From the NCBI GenBank assembly GCA_025927935.1, contig JAICKM010000316.1, positions 1 through 7,715 of the forward strand: a DNA stretch of 7,715 bases, given 5' to 3'. Shown here piece by piece: positions 1 through 5,083 of this stretch. The notes below the pieces were generated by a model. That model had not been told where the DNA came from and made no database searches. It saw only the letters and a program-made list of their open reading frames with translations. The position numbers and the translations under genes are program-made. Within the stretch, counting starts at the first letter, position 1; every line of letters starts with the position of its first letter. The stretch is from Chloroflexia bacterium. Lineage in GTDB: Bacteria; Chloroflexota; Chloroflexia; QHBQ01; JADMIH01.

Positions 1-69
1 GCGGTTATGCTGAACGGCGGCTGCTGGCCCTCGCGCCCGCGCCGCGCGCCGGCACCGCCCCGACAACCC

Positions 70-115
70 GCCCGGGCGGCCAACCCCGCCCCCCCGGGTT
101 TGGCCGCCGGGCTTT
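70..115 (+). terminator. GC-rich hairpin, possible terminator of an upstream plus-strand gene
   Basis: The left arm GCCCGGGCGGCCAA (70-83) pairs with TTGGCCGCCGGGC (100-112), with one bulged G and a 16-base C-rich loop. A short TTT (113-115) follows on the plus strand. On the minus strand no T-run follows the stem, so it would suit a gene entering from the left better than glgP. The T tract is short, so factor-independent termination is uncertain. Confidence 0.35.
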
Positions 116-146
116 GTGTGCAGCCCGGCCCCGCTTCCAGCCTATG

Positions 147-223
147 TTGTCATGCTTCACTGCGTTCAGCATCGCGTCTCCGTGGCGAAGAGACGAGACT
201 CTTCGTTGCGCTCAGAGTGACAA
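147..223. repeat. Dispersed imperfect palindromic repeat
   Basis: The element begins TTGTCATG and ends GAGTGACAA, so its outermost six bases are inverted copies. The interior is only partly self-complementary. Read on the minus strand it contains the phrases 'ctctgagcgcaacgaagag' and 'gctgaacgcagtgaagca', whose translation reads HSERNEES. I recall this as a very common non-coding dispersed repeat that is often mis-annotated as short peptides in Chloroflexota and other phyla. Lying downstream of glgP, it could fold in that transcript. Family assignment is from memory. Confidence 0.6.
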
Positions 224-277
224 GGCGCATTCACTAGCAACCACTGTTCGCGTAGCGGTGCGTCGCACATCACTGAC

Positions 278-305
278 CACTCGTCGTCCTCAGCACTCAG
301 CACTC
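278..305. repeat. Heptamer tandem repeat (ACTCAGC type), copy 1
   Basis: CACTCGTCGT is followed within one base by CTCAGCACTCAGCACTC, about 2.4 units of the heptamer ACTCAGC. The same lead-in and a longer heptamer run recur at 5045-5080. Here the repeat overlaps the 3' end of the phosphorylase gene. The last four sense codons (Ser-Ala-Glu-Cys) and the TGA stop are made of repeat sequence, which suggests that the repeat arrived at, or grew into, the end of the gene. Confidence 0.7.
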
Positions 306-3300
306 GTCGCGGGGGCCACGCGCAGCGCGCCCGCCAGGGCGCCGAGCGCCGTCGCCTCCAGGTCGCTCTCCGGGGCGCCCTCCACACTCGGCCCGTGACC
401 TTCGACCGCGGCGGTCGCCACCCCCTCGGCAATGGTCAGCAACCAGTCCTTGAATTCGGCGGCCTGCGCCGCGGGCACCGTCCGCGCCAGCAGATCGGCG
501 ATCTGCGCGCACATCTGGATGGCCTGTTCCAGCCCGGCTGGGCGCATGCCCTGCGGGGCGGCAGCCGGGTCCGCGCCGGGGGTGCCCACCTGGATCTGTT
601 CGCGGGCCAGGCGGGCCGGGTCCTTCGTGCGGCGCACTACCGCCTGGATGAGCGGGTTGCCCGGATAGCGGCGCGCGAGTTGGACGGCGCCGAGCGTCAT
701 GGCCCCCTCCTCGCTCATCTCGCCGCTAAGCCCGCTGTCCACGAGGTGCATCATGACGCCGCCGATGGTCGCGGGCGCCGCGCCGAGGAGTTGCCACTCG
801 GCCTCGGTCAGATCGATGCCGGGCACCTGGGGGGCGCCGCGCCCATCCGCAGGGGACTCACCCGCCCGCGTTTGCCGCCAGGCGGGCACGTCCACCGGCC
901 CGACGTGCCAGATCTGCGTGGCATAATCATGCATGCTGCGGTCGGATGAGAAATAGCCGCAGCGCGCCGTGTTCAGGATCGCCATACGTGTCCAGCGCTC
1001 CGGGTCGCAGTAGACCGCCTCGGCTTCGTCCTGGCGGTCGATGTAGTCCTGGTAGTCGGCCAGCAGCAGATACGTGTCACGGGTAAGCAACTCGTCGACG
1101 ATGGGACGGAACAGATCGGGCCGTTGCGGCGAGAAGAGGCCCGCCCCAATCTGGTCGATGGCCTGCTTGAGCGCCGGATTACGCGCGTAATAGGCGCGGG
1201 GATCGTAGCCCGCCACGCGCAGCGCGGTGACTTCCTCGACGCTGAGACCGCAGAGGAAGAAGTTCTCGGCGCCGACCCGCTCGCGGATGTCCACGTTCGC
1301 GCCGTCCAGCGTGCCGATGGTCAGCGCGCCGTTGAGCGCAAACTTCATGTTGCCGGTGCCCGACGCCTCCATGCCGGCCAGGGAAATCTGCTCCGAGAGG
1401 TCGGCGGCGGGATAGATGCGCTCGGCCAGGGTGACGTTGAAGTTGGCCGGAAAGACCACTTTGAGCCGGTCGCCCACGTCCGTGTCGCCGTTGACGATGC
1501 CGGCCACATTATTGATCAGCTTGATGATCAATTTCGCCATCGCGTAACCGGGCGCGGCTTTGGCGCCGAAGCAGACCACGCGAGAGACCGGCGCGCCGTC
1601 CGTGCCGGCCTTGATCCGATTGTACAGGGTGATAATATGGAGCACCTTGAGCAACTGGCGTTTGTATTCGTGGAGCCGCTTCGCCATAACGTCAAAGAGG
1701 GCATCGGGGGGCACGGTCACGCCCGCGCGCTCCTGGAAGATCGCGGCCAGCAGCGCCTTGTTTTGCTGCTTAACCGCGCGCCAGCGGGCGCGGAAGGCCG
1801 GGTCCTCGGCATGAGGTTCCAGGCCCTTCAATTGGTCCAGGTCGGTCAGCCAGCCGTCGCCGATGGTCTGCGTGATCAGATCGGCCAGGCGCGGGTTCGC
1901 CAACCGCACGAAGCGCCGGGGCGTCACGCCGTTGGTGACGTTGGTGAACTTGTCGGGCCAGTAGTCGGAGAAGTCCTTGAGCACCCGGTCGCGGAGCAGA
2001 GTCGATTGCAAGGGCGCGACGCCGTTGACCCGGAAGCTGCCCACGGTCGCCAGGTGGGCCATGCGCACCTGGCGCTGCGGCTCCTCCTCGATGATCGACA
2101 TGCGCCGGATGCGCGCGGCGTCGCCGGGGTAGGTCCGGCGCACGCCGTCGAGGAAGCGCGAGTTGATCTCGTAGATAATCTGGAGGTGGCGCGGCAGCAC
2201 TTCCTCAAAAAGCGCCACCGGCCATTTTTCCAGCGCCTCGGGCAGCAGCGTGTGGCAGGTATAGGCGAAGACCTGACCGGTGATCTCCCAGGCGCGCTCC
2301 CAGGGCAGCAGATAGTCGTCCACCAGCAGGCGCATCAACTCGGCGATGGCGATGGTCGGGTGAGTATCGTTGAGCTGGATGGCTGCGCGTTCCGCGAGCC
2401 GGTCGAGCGGCACATCGTCGGGCAGGCGGCGCAGAATGTCGTGCAGCGAACAGGCGACGAAGAAGTATTGCTGTTCGAGCCGCAGCCGGCGGCCCTGCGG
2501 GGTTTCATCCACCGGGTAGAGCACTTTGGAGAGCGTTTCGGAGGCCACCTTGTCCTGCACCGCGGCCGTATAATCGCCGCGATTGAAGATCTGGAGGTTG
2601 AAAGCCTGGGTGGCCTGGGCGCTCCAGAGGCGCAGGCTGTTGATGGTGCCGCTGCGATAGCCGGGGACCAGGTAATAGTAGGGCACGCCCAGCACGGTGC
2701 GCGCGGGCCGCCAGCGGTAGCGCAGATCGCCCTTCGCGTCGGTCCAGGTGCTGACCTCCCCGCCGAATCCAACGGTGACGGCCAGTTCGGGGTGCGCCAG
2801 CTCCCACGGATTGCCCAGCAAGGCCCAATCGTCGGGGCGCTCCACCTGCCAGCCGTCCACAAAGCTCTGCCGGAAGATACCGTATTCGTAGCGGATGCCA
2901 TAGCCGACGACCGGGAGTTGCAGTGTGGCCGCCGAGTCGAGCAAGCAGGCGGCCAGGCGGCCCAACCCGCCGTTGCCCAGGCCCGGCTCCACCTCCACGT
3001 CGCGCAGCGCATCGAGGCTGAGGCCGGCGCCGGCCAGCGCCGCGCGAGCGATCGTGGTCAGGTCGGCGGACAGGAGGTTGTTGTCTAACTGGCGGCCCAG
3101 CAGATATTCCGCCGAGAGGTAGTAGGCCCATTTGGTCTCGGCGCCGACCTGGGCGCGCCGCGTGTCGAGCGCAGGCGGCAGCAGGTAGCGGCGCACGGTC
3201 GCGGCCAGGGCCTGGTAGCAATCCACAGGCGTGGCCACGCTCAGGTCCACGCCGCGTACCGCGCGAAGATTGTCGAGAAAATCGCGCTGGAACTGCGCGA

Positions 3301-3337
3301 CGACCAGTTCAGAAGCGATGCTTACCCGCGTGTTCAT
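290..3337 (-). CDS. glgP: Glycogen/starch/alpha-glucan phosphorylase with C-terminal extension
   Basis: This cytosolic GT35 enzyme should use phosphate to release glucose-1-phosphate from alpha-1,4-glucan chain ends. Family landmarks, numbered from the chosen start, are the glycine loop GLGNGGLGRLAA (119-130), NDTHPTIAI (323-331), KRLHEYKRQ with phosphate-site Arg554 and Lys559, and the pyridoxal phosphate signature EASGTGNMK with Schiff-base Lys665. The catalytic part ends near residue 817 (YFSSDRSMHDYATQIW at 795-810), matching the usual length of about 800-850. The protein then continues to 1015 residues with a linker and a mostly helical domain. The ATG at 3335-3337 is chosen because GGGGAGGAGGG lies seven bases upstream. 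Longer in-frame starts (TTG at 3436, ATG at 3403) lack a ribosome binding site and add only unconserved residues. It is transcribed away from glgC. The stop lies inside a heptamer repeat. Family assignment is very secure; the extension is treated separately. Confidence 0.96.
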   Translation of the reverse strand: MNTRVSIASELVVAQFQRDFLDNLRAVRGVDLSVATPVDCYQALAATVRRYLLPPALDTRRAQVGAETKWAYYLSAEYLLGRQLDNNLLSADLTTIARAALAGAGLSLDALRDVEVEPGLGNGGLGRLAACLLDSAATLQLPVVGYGIRYEYGIFRQSFVDGWQVERPDDWALLGNPWELAHPELAVTVGFGGEVSTWTDAKGDLRYRWRPARTVLGVPYYYLVPGYRSGTINSLRLWSAQATQAFNLQIFNRGDYTAAVQDKVASETLSKVLYPVDETPQGRRLRLEQQYFFVACSLHDILRRLPDDVPLDRLAERAAIQLNDTHPTIAIAELMRLLVDDYLLPWERAWEITGQVFAYTCHTLLPEALEKWPVALFEEVLPRHLQIIYEINSRFLDGVRRTYPGDAARIRRMSIIEEEPQRQVRMAHLATVGSFRVNGVAPLQSTLLRDRVLKDFSDYWPDKFTNVTNGVTPRRFVRLANPRLADLITQTIGDGWLTDLDQLKGLEPHAEDPAFRARWRAVKQQNKALLAAIFQERAGVTVPPDALFDVMAKRLHEYKRQLLKVLHIITLYNRIKAGTDGAPVSRVVCFGAKAAPGYAMAKLIIKLINNVAGIVNGDTDVGDRLKVVFPANFNVTLAERIYPAADLSEQISLAGMEASGTGNMKFALNGALTIGTLDGANVDIRERVGAENFFLCGLSVEEVTALRVAGYDPRAYYARNPALKQAIDQIGAGLFSPQRPDLFRPIVDELLTRDTYLLLADYQDYIDRQDEAEAVYCDPERWTRMAILNTARCGYFSSDRSMHDYATQIWHVGPVDVPAWRQTRAGESPADGRGAPQVPGIDLTEAEWQLLGAAPATIGGVMMHLVDSGLSGEMSEEGAMTLGAVQLARRYPGNPLIQAVVRRTKDPARLAREQIQVGTPGADPAAAPQGMRPAGLEQAIQMCAQIADLLARTVPAAQAAEFKDWLLTIAEGVATAAVEGHGPSVEGAPESDLEATALGALAGALRVAPATSAEC
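314..817 (-). other. C-terminal accessory domain of the phosphorylase (residues about 841-1008)
   Basis: This helix-rich segment follows a Gly/Pro/Ala linker (818-840). Visible landmarks are EAEWQLLGAAP (845-855), DSGLSGEMSEEG (867-878), YPGNPLIQAVV (891-901), AAEFKDWLLTIAEGVATAA (959-977) and a final ALGALAGAL (997-1005). I recall stand-alone bacterial proteins of about 170-190 residues with the same order of motifs (EW..L..AP, ELIQALV, EFK.WLL.IA..VA.AA.EG, S..E..AL..IA.AL), which have no established function. No catalytic residues are obvious. It may act in oligomerisation, partner binding or localisation. The likeness is from memory and no accession is claimed. Confidence 0.6.
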
Positions 3338-3344
3338 CAGGCGG

Positions 3345-3355
3345 CCCTCCTCCCC
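3345..3355 (-). promoter_or_regulatory. Ribosome binding site deciding the glgP start
   Basis: On the minus strand this reads GGGGAGGAGGG, a near-ideal Shine-Dalgarno sequence seven bases before the ATG at 3337. Neither upstream in-frame start has a comparable site. Confidence 0.8.
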
Positions 3356-3440
3356 GGTCAGCAGATTGGATGCTGGGGCGCTGCCCTTGCAAGCACTATT
3401 CATGCCGGGGTTGTGGGCACGGCCGCAGGGTGCCAAAAGC

Positions 3441-3454
3441 CTGCCGCCCGGCAG
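3441..3454. promoter_or_regulatory. Inverted repeat, possible operator
   Basis: CTGCCG-CC-CGGCAG is a perfect six-base inverted repeat with a two-base centre. It lies 29 bases upstream of the candidate glgC -10 box and about 104 bases upstream of the glgP start. Its position suits a shared operator, but in DNA this GC-rich such palindromes occur by chance. Confidence 0.25.
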
Positions 3455-3595
3455 ACGCGCCCACCGAACCGCGCCACATCGGCTATAATGGCGGCCAAAC
3501 AGCGCGATCTAATTCGGCGATCTCCGTTCTATCAGTAATAGCGACCGCGCCGACCAGGCGCATGCCGGCACAGAGCAGAAAGGATGGGTTGTGGG

Positions 3596-4915
3596 ATGAG
3601 TAAAGTCCTCGCGGTGATTCTGGCGGGGGGTGGAGGCGAACACTTGAGCCTGCTGGCCGCCCAGCGCGCCACCTCGGCGGTGCCCTTTGCCGGCAAGTAC
3701 CGCATCATCGATTTCGTCCTCAGCAACTGTGTCAACTCGGGCATCTACGACGTGGCCGTACTCACCCAGTATCGCCCCCGGTCGCTGCACGACCACATCG
3801 GCATCGGCAAGCCCTGGGACCTCGACCGGCTGCAAGGGGGGGTCCACGTGCTGCAACCCTTCGTCGGGCGCCAGGAGTCCGAGTGGCAGCGGGGCACCGC
3901 CGACGCCGTCTATCAGAATCTGGACTTTATCATGGAAAGTCGCTGTGACTATGTGCTGGTGCTGGCAGGCGACCATATCTACCGCATGGATTACGGCCCG
4001 ATGATCGCCTTCCACGAGCAGCACAACGCCGACGTGACCCTGGGCAGCGTGGTGGTGCCACCGGCGGACGCCTCGCGCTTCGGCATCTTCGAGACCGATG
4101 CCGAGGGCCAGGTGCGCTCGTTTGAGGAGAAGCCCGCCCAGCCGCGCGGCACACTGGGGTCGATGGGCATCTACGTCTTCGGGCGCAAGACCCTGGCCCG
4201 CCTGCTGTTGCAGGAGGACGCCGCCCGCGCCCGCGGCAGCACTCCTGGGCAGCACGACTTCGGGCGCCACGTCATCCCCGGTATGCTGGCCCGCGGCGAA
4301 CGGGTCTACGCCTATCCCTTTAGCGGCTACTGGCAAGATGTGGGCACCGTCCATGCCTACTGGGAGGCGCATATGGCCCTGCTGGAGGATACGCCCACCT
4401 TCGACCTCTATGACCCGGCCTGGGTGATTCATACCCGCAGCGAGGAACGCCCGCCCGGCCATATCGCGGTCGGGGCGCAGGTCCATCGCAGTCTGATCTC
4501 GCACGGCTGTGTCGTCAAGGGCCAGGTCGAACGGAGCGTCCTCTCGCCGGGCGTGGTGGTCGAGGCGGGCGCCGTCGTCCGCGACTCCATCGTGCTCTTT
4601 GGCACCGTGATCGGGGCGGGCAGTGTCGTCGACCGGGCCATTCTGGATAAGGAAGTGGTGGTCGGCCGGAACTGCCGCATCGGCGACGGGGACGACTGGA
4701 CCCCGAACCGGCAGGAGCCCGATCGCTTGCAGACGGGCATTACACTGGTGGGCAAACGCGCCCATCTGCCCGACAATCTGATCGTAGGCCGCAACTGCAA
4801 GATCGCGCCGGATCTGCGCCCGGAGGATTTCGCGCAGACCACGCTCGCCAGCGGGGAGACGGTCGAGCCGCCCACCCCGCGGCCCAGTTGGGCGCACGCC
4901 CTGCCCCGCCGGTGA
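3596..4915 (+). CDS. glgC: GlgC-family glucose-1-phosphate adenylyltransferase homologue, active-site residues altered
   Basis: GlgC normally joins ATP and glucose-1-phosphate into ADP-glucose, the donor for glycogen synthesis. The 439-residue protein has the full two-domain layout: a nucleotidyltransferase domain (about 1-265) and a C-terminal left-handed beta-helix (about 288-405) rich in hexapeptide-like repeats. Conserved family landmarks are GKYRIIDFVLSNCVNSGI (33-50), RGTADAVYQN (99-108), AGDHIYRMDY with Asp126, FEEKP with Lys179, HDFGRHVIP (220-228) and YWQDVGT with Asp248. The N-terminal signature is degenerate. Where the family has GGxGTRLxxLTxxRAKPAVP, this protein has GGGGEHLSLLAAQRATSAVP, so the equivalents of E. 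coli Arg32, Lys39 and Lys42 are His16, Gln23 and Thr26. Tyr114 is also replaced by Gln98. It may be a regulatory or inactive paralogue. The ATG at 3596 is preferred because the family begins just before the VILAGG strand and AGAAAGGA lies 11 bases upstream; the ATG at 3584 overlaps that site. Family certain, activity doubtful. Confidence 0.93.
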   Translation: MSKVLAVILAGGGGEHLSLLAAQRATSAVPFAGKYRIIDFVLSNCVNSGIYDVAVLTQYRPRSLHDHIGIGKPWDLDRLQGGVHVLQPFVGRQESEWQRGTADAVYQNLDFIMESRCDYVLVLAGDHIYRMDYGPMIAFHEQHNADVTLGSVVVPPADASRFGIFETDAEGQVRSFEEKPAQPRGTLGSMGIYVFGRKTLARLLLQEDAARARGSTPGQHDFGRHVIPGMLARGERVYAYPFSGYWQDVGTVHAYWEAHMALLEDTPTFDLYDPAWVIHTRSEERPPGHIAVGAQVHRSLISHGCVVKGQVERSVLSPGVVVEAGAVVRDSIVLFGTVIGAGSVVDRAILDKEVVVGRNCRIGDGDDWTPNRQEPDRLQTGITLVGKRAHLPDNLIVGRNCKIAPDLRPEDFAQTTLASGETVEPPTPRPSWAHALPRR

Positions 4916-4982
4916 CGCCCGCCGGACGCGCAGGGACGCCCGCGTAGCCCGCAACCCCGCCCACGCCGGACATCTCGCGCTC

Positions 4983-5016
4983 AACAAAACGCCCCTCCCC
5001 GCAAGCGGGGAGGGGC
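4983..5016 (-). terminator. Strong hairpin terminator between convergent genes
   Basis: GCCCCTCCCCGC (4991-5002) and GCGGGGAGGGGC (5005-5016) form a perfect 12-base stem around AA. On the minus strand the stem is followed by GTTTTGTTGA, a T-rich tract, so it fits the end of the SLH-protein transcript 68 bases after its stop. On the plus strand it lies 75 bases after the glgC stop without a T-run, so it may only weakly stop or protect that transcript. This palindrome type also occurs as a dispersed repeat in many genomes. Confidence 0.75.
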
Positions 5017-5044
5017 ACTATACTGCGCACTACGCAGCGCGCAA

Positions 5045-5080
5045 CACTCGTCGTTACTCAGCACTCAGCACTCAGCACTC
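5045..5080. repeat. Heptamer tandem repeat (ACTCAGC type), copy 2
   Basis: CACTCGTCGT, then a two-base variable spot, then about 3.5 units of ACTCAGC ending at 5080. It shares lead-in and unit with the copy at 278-305 but has one more heptamer. It starts three bases beyond the TAG stop of the minus-strand SLH gene, so both minus-strand genes in this window end at such a repeat, in the same orientation. Heptamer intergenic tandem repeats are known in cyanobacteria (STRR sequences), but identity with those is not claimed. Confidence 0.75.
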
Positions 5081-5083
5081 GCG

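Larger units (their letters stand above)
1..289. other. Intergenic region downstream of glgP, no supported gene
   Basis: I see no convincing protein gene here. The open frames on the plus strand are proline/alanine/arginine-rich, run straight through a palindromic repeat and show no family resemblance. A plus-strand gene could end just inside the left edge, since one frame stops at bases 11-13, but too little is present to judge. The region holds a GC-rich hairpin (70-115), a dispersed palindromic repeat (147-223) and a heptamer repeat that joins the 3' end of the phosphorylase gene. Confidence 0.6.
3338..3595. promoter_or_regulatory. Divergent glgP-glgC intergenic region with a candidate glgC promoter
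   Basis: All control signals for both glycogen genes should lie in these 258 bases. A perfect TATAAT at 3484-3489 on the plus strand is a plausible -10 box for glgC and would give a leader of about 100 bases. No good -35 hexamer sits 16-18 bases upstream, so an activator or a non-canonical promoter is possible. A weak stem (GCGCC 3547-3551 with GGCGC 3557-3561) lies in the leader. The glgC ribosome binding site is AGAAAGGA (3577-3584), 11 bases before the ATG at 3596. I found no convincing minus-strand promoter for glgP. Confidence 0.4.

Noticed and set aside
7..237. Plus-strand open frame at the left edge
   Set aside because: It is proline/alanine/arginine-rich and passes through the hairpin and the dispersed palindromic repeat, as expected for non-coding GC-rich DNA.
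1124..3088. Long open frame (654 codons) on the plus strand opposite glgP
   Set aside because: It is antisense to a certain phosphorylase gene, has the Arg/Gly/Ala/Val-rich make-up typical of shadow frames in GC-rich DNA, and shows no recognisable family or ribosome binding site.
3509..4987. Minus-strand open frame of 492 codons opposite glgC
   Set aside because: It is the shadow of glgC, with no family likeness; it also crosses the intergenic regions on both sides.
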